Part shown: piece after piece, positions 7,763 to 17,083 of the stretch
Position numbering within the stretch: position 1 is the stretch's first letter
Layout: the number at the start of each line of letters is the position of its first letter
Source: Magnetospirillum sp. WYHS-4
GTDB taxonomy: Bacteria > Pseudomonadota > Alphaproteobacteria > Rhodospirillales > GLO-3
NCBI GenBank assembly: GCA_039908345.1
Contig: JAMOBD010000038.1
Location: 1 to 45,845 of the forward strand
Length of the DNA: 45,845 nucleotides
Direction of reading: 5' to 3'
Notes under the pieces: model-generated
Database searches by the model: none
The model's input: the letters and a program-made list of their open reading frames with translations, nothing else
What the model was told of the DNA's origin: nothing
Made by a program: the position numbers and the translations under genes

Positions 7763-8536
7763 TCAGGGGCCCTTGGTGCCCTTCTCGGCCCGGAGCGCCC
7801 GAAAGACTTCGAGGTTCCGCTGGAGAATGTCCTCGCGCAAATCCCCGCGCGCCAGGGCTTCGAACTCCTTCAGGTTCCCTTTGAACCCGTGCAGGATCGC
7901 CAGATTCTGGCGAATCTGCGGCGAACCGCGCTGGCGCGTGTCGAGAAGCCCCTGCAGGATGCGAATCGCCTCATCGATCCGGCCCGACTGGGCGAGGGAA
8001 AGAGCTTGGTTGTTGAGAATGACCGGATTGCCGGGGGCCATCTCCAAACCCGCCTTGTAGGCGGCCTGGGCAGCCGCGGAGTTGTTCAGGGCATCGTAGG
8101 CGATTCCTGTCAGGGAATAGATTTCCCAGTTGCGCGGAGCCTTGCCCCGGGCCCTGTCGAGGTCGGCCAGGGCCTGGGCCGCCTGTCCCTCCGCCAATTG
8201 GATCTTGGCCGCCGCGACCAGGAAGGCCGAATCGTCGCCAAGGGCCTCCCGCCCTCTGGCCAGTGCCGTCCGCGCCTCGTCCCAGGCGCCGATTCGGCGA
8301 AGACTGTCCAGATAGCCGACCGCGGCGTCGCGATCCGCGGCGTCGCGCTCGAATATCTTGCCGTACTGTTCGGCCGCCGTCGCGTAGTCCTTCTGGTCCC
8401 GCGCCTCGACCGCCGCCGCACGCAAGGCTTCCGAGACGGCACTTCCCCGCCCCTCCCCCGATCCGGAAACGCAGCTTCCCAGAACCGCCAGGGCCAACAC
8501 CGCCCCTCCCAATCCTGCAACCCGTCGCCATGCCAT
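7763..8536 (-). CDS. tadD: TadD-like TPR lipoprotein
   Basis: A 257-aa protein with a lipoprotein signal: hydrophobic stretch and lipobox LGSC with lipidated Cys22. TPR repeats fill the rest (KDYATAAEQYGKIFERD, WEIYSLTGIAYDALNNSAAAQAAYKAG, RIDEAIRILQGLL). TadD proteins are outer-membrane lipoproteins needed for Tad pilus assembly, thought to help the secretin act like a pilotin. The start ATG 8536 has GGAG nine bases upstream. It is the first gene of the minus arm, divergent from cpaB. Confidence 0.82.
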   Translation of the reverse strand: MAWRRVAGLGGAVLALAVLGSCVSGSGEGRGSAVSEALRAAAVEARDQKDYATAAEQYGKIFERDAADRDAAVGYLDSLRRIGAWDEARTALARGREALGDDSAFLVAAAKIQLAEGQAAQALADLDRARGKAPRNWEIYSLTGIAYDALNNSAAAQAAYKAGLEMAPGNPVILNNQALSLAQSGRIDEAIRILQGLLDTRQRGSPQIRQNLAILHGFKGNLKEFEALARGDLREDILQRNLEVFRALRAEKGTKGP

Positions 8537-8773
8537 CGTCTTTTACTCCGAACACCTCGCCTCATCATACGTTCCGCGGCAGCATCGGGAAACCGGCGAA
8601 TCTCAGAAATCGGTTGATCTGTAATGGATTGTTTGGAAGATTGGTTCCTACTCTCCGCTCCCCTTCCCGAGCGGAAGGCGATTCGTGTCCGGAGGGCTGG
8701 TGGAGCGTCGGGGTGATTGAGATCGGGCCGCCGGGTTGTCCGGGGGCGCGGTTTGCGATGGGGTCGAGAGTTC
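8537..8773. promoter_or_regulatory. Divergent intergenic region tadD / cpaB
   Basis: These 237 bases separate the two arms of the Tad locus and must hold promoters for both. An inverted repeat TCCGCTC / GAGCGGA with an 8-base loop lies at 8654-8675. AACCG / CGGTT half-sites flank 15 bases around 8590-8615. No convincing -35/-10 pair is visible on either strand, so promoter positions are not assigned. Confidence 0.35.
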
Positions 8774-9757
8774 ATGAAGGTTCTCATCGTCGGCATCCTG
8801 GTTCTCGCCTTGGGCGTCGCCGCGGTCAGCACGTACTTGATCAAGAGCTTCCGCACCCCCGAGGCCATCGAGCAGCTCGAGAAGGAAAAGTCGGTCCCGA
8901 AGAAGTCGGTCCTGGTGGCGACTCGCAACATGACCACGGGTGAAACGGTGCGAGGCGAAGACTTGGTCTGGCAGGCCTGGGTCGACGAAGCCCTGCGGCC
9001 CGAATACCTGGTACGCCTTGAGGGCGGCCAGCCCGATGACGAAAGGGAGTTGATGCAACCCTATATCGGCGCCCTGGTCCGCTTTCCCATCGCGTCGGGC
9101 GAACCGGTGGTGGCCGATAAGCTGTTCCGCCGCGAGGACCCCGGATTCCTGGCCGGCATGTTGACTCCCGGCATGCGGGCCGGCACCTTGCGGGTCAGCG
9201 AGGAGAATGGCGCCGGCGGCTTCGTATTTCCGGGCGACCGCGTGGATGTCCTGTTGACCCACAACTTGGCGGCCCAGACAGCGGGAGGGCAACGGCAAGG
9301 CCGGAGCGAGGTCGAACCCGCGAGTCGGGACGTCCTGACTTGGACCACCGAAACCATCCTGGTAAATCGGCGGGTGTTGGGCATCGGCCAACAGGTGGAC
9401 GGTTTCGAGACCCAAGCCAAGGTCGTCCCCACGGTGACCCTGGAATTGACCCCGCGCGAAGCCCAGGTGTTGGGCGTCGCGACATCCCTGGGGCGTCTGT
9501 CCCTGTCCTTGCGACCGCTTGCCGACGCGGCGGCGGCCGGGGACGCGGAAGGCGACCGGAGCTATACTACCGACGTGGAAGTCAGCACCTTCCTGAGCGG
9601 TCAGGCGGCGGCCAAGCGCGACGAAGAGGCCCGGCGCCGCGAGGAAGCAGCGGCGGCCTTGATGAAGGATGACCGGCCGCGGGCCTCCCGCCCGTCCGCT
9701 CCCGCCGTTACCATTTTCCGGGGCGCCGCCAAGGCAACCCAGGAGGTGGGGCGATGA
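8774..9757 (+). CDS. cpaB: Flp pilus assembly protein CpaB/RcpC
   Basis: A 327-aa protein anchored by an N-terminal helix (MKVLIVGILVLALGVAAVST) and otherwise periplasmic. An SAF-like domain follows at about 45-115 (KKSVLVATRNMTTGETVRGEDL, IASGEPVVADKL), then the RcpC/CpaB domain with FVFPGDRVDVLLTH and LTPREAQVLGVATSLGRLSLSLRP. CpaB is thought to help the secretin channel assemble. ATG 8774 is used because it starts the membrane helix; the open frame begins at 8717. Its stop overlaps the start of cpaC (ATGA). Confidence 0.92.
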   Translation: MKVLIVGILVLALGVAAVSTYLIKSFRTPEAIEQLEKEKSVPKKSVLVATRNMTTGETVRGEDLVWQAWVDEALRPEYLVRLEGGQPDDERELMQPYIGALVRFPIASGEPVVADKLFRREDPGFLAGMLTPGMRAGTLRVSEENGAGGFVFPGDRVDVLLTHNLAAQTAGGQRQGRSEVEPASRDVLTWTTETILVNRRVLGIGQQVDGFETQAKVVPTVTLELTPREAQVLGVATSLGRLSLSLRPLADAAAAGDAEGDRSYTTDVEVSTFLSGQAAAKRDEEARRREEAAAALMKDDRPRASRPSAPAVTIFRGAAKATQEVGR

Positions 9758-11289
9758 CGCGCCCGTCGATGTCCATCGCCCTTTGCGGACTGGCCCTGCT
9801 GGCGGCATGGAACGTCGCCACCGCCCAGGAGGTGCCGAGTCGCCATTTTCCTCAGTCGGAGATCTCGCCCCCCCCGGCCCGGCCCGGTGCGCTAGCGCCG
9901 ACACCGCGCGCCATGCCCGTTCCCGGTGTCTCCGCGGCGCCCCTTGCCGCTCGCGCGGGAGCGGGAACCGACATTCCCCGCGCCGTTCCCGAGAACGGCG
10001 TACTGACCGTTCCCTTCAACAAGGCCCGAATCGTCGATCTCCCCACCGCGGCCAGCAACGTGATGATGATCAACGAGGGCATTGCCGACGTCCATATCGA
10101 CTCGGCCCGCCCCACCCAGCTTCTGATCCTGGCCCGCAGCATGGGATCGACCAACCTGATGGCCCTTGACCGCCAAGGCCAAGTGATCTTCCAGACCGAG
10201 GTCCGGGTGGACGTGGACACGGCCGCGCTCAAGAGCGCCCTGGCCAAGGTCATGCCCAACGAACAGATCGAGGTCGCCCCCTACCAGGGTGCCATCTTCA
10301 TGACTGGAAGCGTCCGGTCTCCGCGCGCCGCTTCCCAGGTCGTCGACTTGGCGACCCGGTTCCTGCCGGCCGGCACGGAACTGGTCAACATGCTGCAGGT
10401 CAAGGGCAGCCAGCAGGTCATCCTCAAGGTGCGGGTGGCCGAAATGTCACGCGCCGTCGTCAAGGATCTGGCCACCAGTTCTCGCTTCACCCGAACGATC
10501 AACGGGCGGGCCGTCTCCCTGTCATCGACCACATCGATGATCGCGGGCAAGACCGCGGTCGGCGCCGGGTCGGTCGCCTTGCGTCTGTTCGGGTTCAGCA
10601 ACGCCTCCTTCTCGGCGTTGGAACAGGAAGGCTTGGTGCGGACCTTGGCGGAACCTACCCTGGTCGCCCTGTCCGGCGAGACCGCCAATTTCCTGTCGGG
10701 CGGCGAGACGCCTTATCCCAGCGCCATGGACGAAAACGGCAACATCACCTACGCTTTCCGTACGACGGGTATCAAGCTGAACTTCACCCCGCTGGTGATG
10801 GACGACGGGCGGATCAATCTCCAGGTCGCCTCGGAGGTCAGCGAGATCGACACCAACAACCGCGTCCAGTTCAACGCCAATTTCGTGGTCAACGGCACCA
10901 AGACCAAGCGCACGGAGACTGTCATCGACCTGTCCAGCGGCGGCAGCCTGATGATTTCCGGCCTGCTGCGCGACGAGACATCGAGCAACATCAACGGCGT
11001 GCCGCTGCTCAAGGACGTGCCCGGCCTGGGTTCCCTGTTCCGTAGTTCGGACTACACCAACACCCAGGTCGAACTGGTAGTCCTGGTCACCGCCTACCTG
11101 GCCAGCCAGGTCAACGACCCGGCGGCCATGTCCATGCCCACCGATTCCTACCTCCCGCCTTCGGACATCGACCTCTACCTGCTGGGCCGCCTGCATCGCG
11201 AATTCAATCGGGAAGGGCCCGTCCCCTTCGGCCGCATGCCCATCACCCTGGAGGGCCCCTACGGCTACATCATGGAGGCCTCGCCATGA
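9754..11289 (+). CDS. cpaC: Tad secretin CpaC/RcpA
   Basis: The outer-membrane secretin (511 aa) through which the Flp pilus leaves the cell. A signal peptide ends near NVATAQE. The N-terminal pilus domain (ARIVDLPTAASNVMMINEGIADVHI) is followed by a BON-type domain and the secretin core: VILKVRVAEMSRAVVKDL, AEPTLVALSGETANFLSGGE and the C-terminal GSLMISGLLRDE, VPLLKDVPGLGSLFRS and VELVVLVTAYL. The last 70 residues form a tail after the barrel. It overlaps cpaB by four bases and cpaD by four, so it is translationally coupled to both. Confidence 0.94.
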   Translation: MTRPSMSIALCGLALLAAWNVATAQEVPSRHFPQSEISPPPARPGALAPTPRAMPVPGVSAAPLAARAGAGTDIPRAVPENGVLTVPFNKARIVDLPTAASNVMMINEGIADVHIDSARPTQLLILARSMGSTNLMALDRQGQVIFQTEVRVDVDTAALKSALAKVMPNEQIEVAPYQGAIFMTGSVRSPRAASQVVDLATRFLPAGTELVNMLQVKGSQQVILKVRVAEMSRAVVKDLATSSRFTRTINGRAVSLSSTTSMIAGKTAVGAGSVALRLFGFSNASFSALEQEGLVRTLAEPTLVALSGETANFLSGGETPYPSAMDENGNITYAFRTTGIKLNFTPLVMDDGRINLQVASEVSEIDTNNRVQFNANFVVNGTKTKRTETVIDLSSGGSLMISGLLRDETSSNINGVPLLKDVPGLGSLFRSSDYTNTQVELVVLVTAYLASQVNDPAAMSMPTDSYLPPSDIDLYLLGRLHREFNREGPVPFGRMPITLEGPYGYIMEASP

Positions 11290-12077
11290 GGACATGGATT
11301 CTGCTGGCCACCGTTCCCCTCGCCCTGGCAGCCTGCGCCGAACCGAATACCGGAACCGACTACCAGGTGAGCCATCCCCTGGTGGTTCGGGACGAAACTG
11401 TGCGCTTGACCCTGAAGACTCCGGTTTCCGCCGAAGGCATGGCCATCGAGGACCAGTTGCGCCTGCACCGCTTCGTCGACCACTTCCGGGCGCGCGGCCG
11501 TGGTTCTATCCGGGTGCAGGCCCTGGGCGGCCAGGGCGGCTACGAGACCGGGGCCTGGATGGACGGGGCGCGGGGGCTTCTGCTACGGGCCGGCCTGCGC
11601 GGCGAGGAGATCGCCCTGGCCACGGAGGGGACAGGCGACGACGGCGGCTCGCCGGTCGTCGTCCTCAGCTTCACGGGCAGCACGGTGGACGTCCCCAACT
11701 GCGGCAAGGTGTCGCTGAACATCTCCTTCAATCCCAACAATCTCCCGATGCCCGACTGGGGGTGCTCGGTGCAGCGCAACCTGGGCTTGATGGTGGAAAA
11801 CCCCCGCGATCTTCTGCAGGCCCGCCCGGAAACCAGCCGCGACCCGGCGCGGACCGTCACCACCGTCAACGACTACCGGGCCGGGTCCGTGACCGCCACC
11901 TCGAAGAGCAACGAACAGCAACACGGCTTCATCGGCAGCGAAAGCACGGGGCGCGCGACGCCCGGCGGCGATACGGCGCGCTCGGTGACCCCCAGCGGCT
12001 CCACCGCCACGGCGGCACCGGCTCCGACCCCCGCACCGGCTCCGTCGCCGGCTCCCATGCCCGCACCCTCGCAATAG
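11286..12077 (+). CDS. cpaD: Tad pilus lipoprotein CpaD
   Basis: A 263-aa lipoprotein with lipobox LAAC (Cys17). The CpaD domain includes YQVSHPLVV near the start, HRFVDHFRARGRGSIRV and the family's conserved end PDWGCSVQRNLGLMVENPRDLL. A low-complexity Pro/Ala tail closes the protein. CpaD is a periplasmic or outer-membrane partner of the secretin. Overlaps with cpaC and a 27-base gap to cpaE show operon membership. Confidence 0.9.
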   Translation: MRTWILLATVPLALAACAEPNTGTDYQVSHPLVVRDETVRLTLKTPVSAEGMAIEDQLRLHRFVDHFRARGRGSIRVQALGGQGGYETGAWMDGARGLLLRAGLRGEEIALATEGTGDDGGSPVVVLSFTGSTVDVPNCGKVSLNISFNPNNLPMPDWGCSVQRNLGLMVENPRDLLQARPETSRDPARTVTTVNDYRAGSVTATSKSNEQQHGFIGSESTGRATPGGDTARSVTPSGSTATAAPAPTPAPAPSPAPMPAPSQ

Positions 12078-12104
12078 CCCCAGGCCCTTCGGAGTGACCG
12101 CCCC

Positions 12105-13298
12105 GTGATCCTGCGAACGACCATCGGCGCCTTCCTGATTTCCCCGCAAAGCACGGAGGCTTTCGAGTCCTTGCGGGAGGATCGCCTGTTCCTGCGCAGC
12201 GACATCGTCCTTCAGCAAGGCGGACTGAACGCCGCCTGTAGTTACCTGGGCGACCATGAAACGCCGCCCGTCCTGATCGTCGAGACCGAGGCGCGCGGCG
12301 AGGCGCTGCTGGCCGAACTGGCCCGCCTGGCCGAGGTCTGCGCCCCGAAGACCCGGGTCTTCGTCATCGGCCACGACAACGACATCCACCTTTATCGAAC
12401 CCTGATCCGCGAGGGCGTGAGCGACTACTTCCTGGCCCCGGTGACCACCGACATGCTCCGGCAGTCCTTCCAGGACAACTTCACCGAAGCCGACGCCGCC
12501 AAGAACGCCCGCCTGATCGCGTTCCTGCCGGCGCGGGGCGGCGTGGGCAGCAGCGTTCTGGCACACCATACGGCCTTCGCCCTGTCCAAGCTCTATCACG
12601 AGCAGGTCATCGTCCTCGACCTTGACCTCCCATACGGCACCGCCGGCTTGGTGTTCAACGTGTTGGCGCGACAGTCGGTCGCCGACGTGCTAGGACAGCT
12701 CAGCCGCCTGGACGAGATGCTGCTCGAACGCTACCTGGTGCCTTACGAGCCCAGCGAGAACAAGGTCAGCGTCCTTCCCGCCCCGTCGACCCTGACCTCC
12801 GGCGTCAACGTGACATCCGAGGGCTTGGCGGTACTCCTGAAGTTCGTCCGCCGCATGGCCGGCTTCGTGGTCCTCGATCTGCCCCATGTCTGGGAGCCCT
12901 GGCTGCGCGACTTGATCGTCGAGGTCGAAGATCTGGTGATCGTCGCCGAGCCCGATCTGGCTTCCTTGCGCGACGCCAAGAACATCATCGAATTCCTGGG
13001 CCCCAACCGCGGCGAGTCGCCCACCCGGGTGGTACTCAACAAGATCGGCGAGGCCAAGCGGGCCGAACTCTCGGAGAAGGAATTCCGGGATGCCCTGGCC
13101 CTGACCCCGGCCTTGCAGATTCCGGCAGATCCCGGCGCCTTCAGCGGCGCGCTCAACAACGGCGAACTGATCTTCAAGGGCGCAGCCAAGAGCAAGGCCG
13201 CCCTCGCCATCAACGAACTGGCCAAGATGGTCAGCGCCCGCGTCGACGCAGCGGCCGAAAAGGAAAAGAAGAAGTTCTCCCTGTTCAAGAAGAAGTAG
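12105..13298 (+). CDS. cpaE: Tad localisation ATPase-like protein CpaE/TadZ
   Basis: This 397-aa MinD/ParA-like protein places the Tad machine, typically at a pole. The first 125 residues form a receiver-like domain. The ATPase domain follows with a deviant Walker A: LPARGGVGSSVLAHH, lacking both the signature and the P-loop lysine of MinD. Such loss is common in TadZ proteins, so nucleotide hydrolysis is doubtful. VIVLDLDLPYGTAGLVFN and GFVVLDLPHVWEPW are the later ATPase-fold strands. The C-terminus is lysine-rich. The start is GTG 12105, with GGAG upstream. Confidence 0.9.
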   Translation: MILRTTIGAFLISPQSTEAFESLREDRLFLRSDIVLQQGGLNAACSYLGDHETPPVLIVETEARGEALLAELARLAEVCAPKTRVFVIGHDNDIHLYRTLIREGVSDYFLAPVTTDMLRQSFQDNFTEADAAKNARLIAFLPARGGVGSSVLAHHTAFALSKLYHEQVIVLDLDLPYGTAGLVFNVLARQSVADVLGQLSRLDEMLLERYLVPYEPSENKVSVLPAPSTLTSGVNVTSEGLAVLLKFVRRMAGFVVLDLPHVWEPWLRDLIVEVEDLVIVAEPDLASLRDAKNIIEFLGPNRGESPTRVVLNKIGEAKRAELSEKEFRDALALTPALQIPADPGAFSGALNNGELIFKGAAKSKAALAINELAKMVSARVDAAAEKEKKKFSLFKKK

Positions 13299-13307
13299 TC
13301 GAGCGCC

Positions 13308-14777
13308 ATGTTCGGACGCAAGGGAAACGCGGACATCCCCGCCCCGAAGAAGCCCTTCGCCCCCCCGGCGCCGGAGGCCGCTCCCCCGCCGGCGCCTCCG
13401 CCCGCGGAAGACGCTTCCCGACCGGCATCGGCGTCTCCGCCCCCCCCGAAAGCTCCGCCTCCTCCCCCGCCCGCGGCGGGAACCCAGGCCCGCCAAGCCT
13501 CGGACGTGGAGCGCCTGGCGGAAATCAAGGTCACCGTATTCAACGACCTTCTGGAGGCGGTCGACCTGGGCGAGCTGTCCAAGATGAAGCCCGAACAGGT
13601 GCGCGAGGAAATCAGCGACATGGTCGCCGAGATCATCAGCATGCGCAGCTTGGTGCTCAGCGTCCAGGACCAGCAGCAGGTGGTCGCCGATATCTGCAAC
13701 GACATCCTGGGCCTTGGCCCCCTGGAACCCCTGATCGCCCGCGACGACATCGCCGACATCATGGTCAACGGCCCCCACAAGGTCTACATCGAGACCGGGG
13801 GCAAGATCGAACTCACCGACGTGAAGTTCCGCGACGCGGCGCAGTTGATGAACATCTGCCAGCGCATCGTCACCGCGGTCGGCCGGCGCGTCGACGAATC
13901 CAGCCCCATCTGCGACGCCCGCCTGCTCGACGGTTCCCGCGTCAACGTGATCGCCCCGCCGCTATCCATCGACGGCGCGGCCCTCACCATCCGTAAGTTC
14001 AAGAAGGAAAAGCTCACCCTCGAGAACTTGGTCAACTTCAAGAGCATCACTCCCGAAGGCGCCACCGTGCTGAAGGTCGCGGCGGCCAGCCGCTGCAACA
14101 TCCTGGTATCGGGCGGCACGGGCTCGGGCAAGACGACGCTGCTCAACTGCCTGACCCGCTACATCGACCCCGGCGAGCGCATCATCACCTGCGAGGACGC
14201 CGCCGAACTGCAACTGCAGCAGCCGCACGTGGTCCGCCTGGAAACCCGCCCGCCCAACCTGGAAGGCATGGGCGAGATCACCATGCGCGACCTGGTGAAG
14301 AATTGCCTGCGCATGCGCCCGGAACGGATCATCGTCGGCGAGGTGCGCGGCGCCGAATCCTTCGACCTCCTTCAGGCGATGAACACCGGCCACGACGGGT
14401 CCATGGGCACGGTGCACGCCAACAACCCGCGCGAGGCCATCTCGCGCATGGAAAACATGATCGCCACCGGCGGCTTCAACCTGCCCGCCAAGGCGGTACG
14501 CGAACAGATCGCCGCGGCGCTGGACGTCATCGTCCAGGCGCAACGCCTGCGCGACGGCTCGCGCAAGATCACCCACATCACCGAGGTGGTGGGCATGGAA
14601 GGCGAAGTGGTCATCCTGCAAGACCTGTTCGTCTTCGAGTTCCAGGGGGAAGACGAGCACGGCAAGCTGATCGGCCGCCACCGCCCCACCGGGCTGCGCC
14701 CCGTCTTCTGGGACAAGGCGCGCTATTTCGGCCTGGACCGCCAATTGGCCGAAGCCCTGGGCATGGGAGCGCTCTAG
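13308..14777 (+). CDS. cpaF: Tad motor ATPase CpaF/TadA
   Basis: The 489-aa secretion ATPase that powers Flp pilus extension (and retraction in some species), cytoplasmic at the membrane base. A proline-rich N-terminus (about 1-65) precedes the N-terminal domain and the RecA-like core. Walker A is [12 protein letters not shown] near residue 265. The Asp box ([12 protein letters not shown]), Walker B region ([14 protein letters not shown]) and His box ([13 protein letters not shown]) are all present, so it should be active. It is followed three bases later by tadB. Confidence 0.95.
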   Translation: MFGRKGNADIPAPKKPFAPPAPEAAPPPAPPPAEDASRPASASPPPPKAPPPPPPAAGTQARQASDVERLAEIKVTVFNDLLEAVDLGELSKMKPEQVREEISDMVAEIISMRSLVLSVQDQQQVVADICNDILGLGPLEPLIARDDIADIMVNGPHKVYIETGGKIELTDVKFRDAAQLMNICQRIVTAVGRRVDESSPICDARLLDGSRVNVIAPPLSIDGAALTIRKFKKEKLTLENLVNFKSITPEGATVLKVAAASRCNILVSGGTGSGKTTLLNCLTRYIDPGERIITCEDAAELQLQQPHVVRLETRPPNLEGMGEITMRDLVKNCLRMRPERIIVGEVRGAESFDLLQAMNTGHDGSMGTVHANNPREAISRMENMIATGGFNLPAKAVREQIAAALDVIVQAQRLRDGSRKITHITEVVGMEGEVVILQDLFVFEFQGEDEHGKLIGRHRPTGLRPVFWDKARYFGLDRQLAEALGMGAL

Positions 14778-14780
14778 CCC

Positions 14781-15776
14781 ATGGGCCCCTCCCTCGACGA
14801 TTTCATCATCAAGGTCATCGTCGGTTCGGTGATCGGGATGGTCATGATCGGCTTGGGAATCGTGCTGACCACTTACGTGGTTCGGCCGCGCATTTTGTTG
14901 CGTCGGCGCCTGGCCGCCATCGGGGTGCTGGGGGACGGCCGCGAGGGCTCGGAGAAGGCAGAGACCCGTCGCCAGAAGCGCATCCAGGAAAAAATCAAGC
15001 AGTTGGAACAGAAGGGCGGCAAGAAGGGCTTCGTCGACCAGGTGCGCCTCAGCCTGTTGCAGGCCGGACTGGAAGTTCCGGCTTCGGCCTATTTCATCGC
15101 CTGCGGCATCGGCGCGGTCTTCCTGCCGATCTTCTATTTTCTCACCGGCCTGCCGGTGGAAGGCGCGGCGCTCGCGGCCCTGATCGGCGGTTTTGGACTG
15201 CCGCGCTGGGTACTCGGCTACCTCGCCCACCAGCGCCAGAAGCGCTTCACCCAGCAGTTCGCCGACGCCATCGACGTGGTGGTCCGCGGCATCCGCTCCG
15301 GCCTGCCCGTTTCCGAATGCTTCAATGTCATCGCCCGCGAGTTCCAGGACCCCGTATCCACCGAGTTCCGCATGATTATCGAGGGCCAGAAGCTGGGCCT
15401 GACGCTGGAGGACCTGATGCGCCGGGGCCTGGAACGGATCCCCACCTCCGAGTATAACTTCTTCGCCATCGTGCTGCAGATCCAAAAGCAGACCGGCGGC
15501 AACCTGGCGGAAACGCTTTCCAATCTCTCGGCGGTGATCCGCGAGCGCAAGAAACTGCGGGACAAGGTCCAGGCGCTGTCCAGCGAGGCCAAGTCGTCGG
15601 CCATGATTATCGGCAGTCTGCCCTTTCTGGTGGGCGGCATCCTGGCCCTGGTCAACTGGTCCTATCTGTCGGTCTTGTTCAACGATCCCATCGGGCACAT
15701 CCTGATAGGCGGCGGCCTGGCCTGGATGGCCATCGGCGTCCTGGTGATGGCCAAGATGATTAATTTCGAGGTGTGA
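14781..15776 (+). CDS. tadB: Tad inner-membrane platform protein TadB
   Basis: A 331-aa membrane protein with an N-terminal helix, a charged cytoplasmic region (KRIQEKIKQLEQKGGKK) and a T2SSF domain containing QFADAIDVVVRGIRSGLPV, ERIPTSEYNFFAIVLQIQKQTGGNLAETL and two C-terminal helices. With TadC it forms the platform linking the CpaF motor to the pilin. Its stop is directly followed by the tadC start (TGAATG). Confidence 0.93.
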   Translation: MGPSLDDFIIKVIVGSVIGMVMIGLGIVLTTYVVRPRILLRRRLAAIGVLGDGREGSEKAETRRQKRIQEKIKQLEQKGGKKGFVDQVRLSLLQAGLEVPASAYFIACGIGAVFLPIFYFLTGLPVEGAALAALIGGFGLPRWVLGYLAHQRQKRFTQQFADAIDVVVRGIRSGLPVSECFNVIAREFQDPVSTEFRMIIEGQKLGLTLEDLMRRGLERIPTSEYNFFAIVLQIQKQTGGNLAETLSNLSAVIRERKKLRDKVQALSSEAKSSAMIIGSLPFLVGGILALVNWSYLSVLFNDPIGHILIGGGLAWMAIGVLVMAKMINFEV

Positions 15777-16739
15777 ATGGGCAACCTGGACCAGACCCAG
15801 TTGATTCTGCTCGGTTCCGCCGTCCTGGCGGTGCTGGCCGTGGCGTCCTTCGCCCTGCCTTTCCTGAAGGGCCGCAAGCGCGCCCAGCGCATCGAATCCG
15901 TAGTCACCCGACGGCGCGGCGAACTGAGCCGGCAGCTTCTCGACAACTATTCCCAAGCCGGCAAGCAGCGCAAGCCGCGCCAGCAGGCGGTGATGGAAGT
16001 GATCCAGCAGGTGTCCCGCAAGCTGCGGCTGGAAGGAGCCCTGACCCAGGACAAGACCAAGATCTTCCTGGCCCAAGGCGGCTTCCGCAGCCGTTCGGCC
16101 CTACCGACCTACGCGGTGGCGCGCATCGCCGGCATCTTCGCCGGCATTCCCATCGCCATGGTGCTGCTGTCTTTGATGGATAGCGGCGATACGGGCATCG
16201 CGCTCAAGATGGGCATCTGGGTGCTTGGGGGATTCGTCGGCTTTAATATGCCGAAGATCCTGGTTTCCAACGTGACCCAGAAGCGCCAGCAGGAAATGGG
16301 CCGGGCCTTTCCCGATGCCCTGGACCTGATGGTCATCTGCGTCGAGGCCGGCCTGTCCATCGAAGGCGCCTTCGACCGCGTGACCCGCGAAATCGCCGAG
16401 GCCTCGCCCATCCTGGCCCAGGAAATCGGACTGACCAGCGCCGAACTGGCCTTTTTGGGCGACCGCTCGCGGGCCTACCAGAACTTCGCCGACCGCACCG
16501 GCCTGCCGGCCGTCAAGTCCCTGTCCACCACCTTGATCCAGACCGAGCGCTACGGCACTCCGGTCGGCGTCGCGCTCCGCGTGCTGTCCCAGGAAAAGCG
16601 CCACGACCGCATGTCGACCGCGGAAAAGAAGGCAGCATCGCTGCCGGCCAAGCTCACGGTGCCGATGATCGTCTTCTTCCTGCCTGTGCTGTTCGTCGTG
16701 GTGCTGGGCCCCGCCATCATCCAGACCACGAGGATGTAG
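15777..16739 (+). CDS. tadC: Tad inner-membrane platform protein TadC
   Basis: The second T2SSF platform protein, 320 aa. The first helix is LILLGSAVLAVLAVASFALPFL. A charged loop, two middle helices, the core FPDALDLMVICVEAGLSIEGAFDRV and RTGLPAVKSLSTTLIQTERYGTPVGVALRV, and a last helix (IVFFLPVLFVVVLGPAII) follow, as in other TadC proteins. It starts one base after the tadB stop and is followed five bases later by the PilZ gene. Confidence 0.93.
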   Translation: MGNLDQTQLILLGSAVLAVLAVASFALPFLKGRKRAQRIESVVTRRRGELSRQLLDNYSQAGKQRKPRQQAVMEVIQQVSRKLRLEGALTQDKTKIFLAQGGFRSRSALPTYAVARIAGIFAGIPIAMVLLSLMDSGDTGIALKMGIWVLGGFVGFNMPKILVSNVTQKRQQEMGRAFPDALDLMVICVEAGLSIEGAFDRVTREIAEASPILAQEIGLTSAELAFLGDRSRAYQNFADRTGLPAVKSLSTTLIQTERYGTPVGVALRVLSQEKRHDRMSTAEKKAASLPAKLTVPMIVFFLPVLFVVVLGPAIIQTTRM

Positions 16740-16744
16740 GCGCC

Positions 16745-17083
16745 GTGACCTCCGACCCGCCCGCCGCCACCGACAACCGCGTCGCCCCCCGCCGCAAGGC
16801 CCTGTTCGGCGGCCGCATCTTCGCCGAAGGGCTCGGAGCCTGGGACTGCCTGATCCGCGACATTTCGGCAAGCGGCGCCAGGGTCCGGGTCGACGACCGG
16901 ACTCCCCTGGTCGCCGGCACCTCCGTCGACCTGAAGGTCAACAAGTTCGAAGACCTGCGCCGGGCCGAAATCATGTGGATCCGAGGCCAGGAAATGGGCC
17001 TGCGCTTCCTGGTTCCCCTGACCCGTGTCCCCAAGGCCATGGAACGCTTCTTCACCCTGGTCCGAAGCCAGGACGGATCATGA
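16745..17083 (+). CDS. PilZ-domain protein (probable c-di-GMP receptor)
   Basis: The 112-aa product is a single PilZ domain. RVAPR (residues 12-16) gives the RxxxR arm and RDISASGARV the D/NxSxxG motif, the two elements that bind c-di-GMP; both are intact. Start is GTG 16745. It is the last gene of the cpaB-tadC run, so it may make pilus output respond to c-di-GMP. Its stop overlaps the stop of the convergent TadE gene in the sequence TCATGA. Confidence 0.88.
   Translation: MTSDPPAATDNRVAPRRKALFGGRIFAEGLGAWDCLIRDISASGARVRVDDRTPLVAGTSVDLKVNKFEDLRRAEIMWIRGQEMGLRFLVPLTRVPKAMERFFTLVRSQDGS

Noticed and set aside
12010-12077. Pro/Ala repeat at the end of CpaD as a DNA repeat element
   Set aside because: It is ordinary low-complexity coding sequence of a lipoprotein tail; the DNA is not a perfect repeat.
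13962-16076. 704-residue open frame on the minus strand
   Set aside because: It is antisense to cpaF, tadB and tadC, which are certain; its translation is rich in His, Gly and Gln with no domain. High GC keeps antisense frames open.
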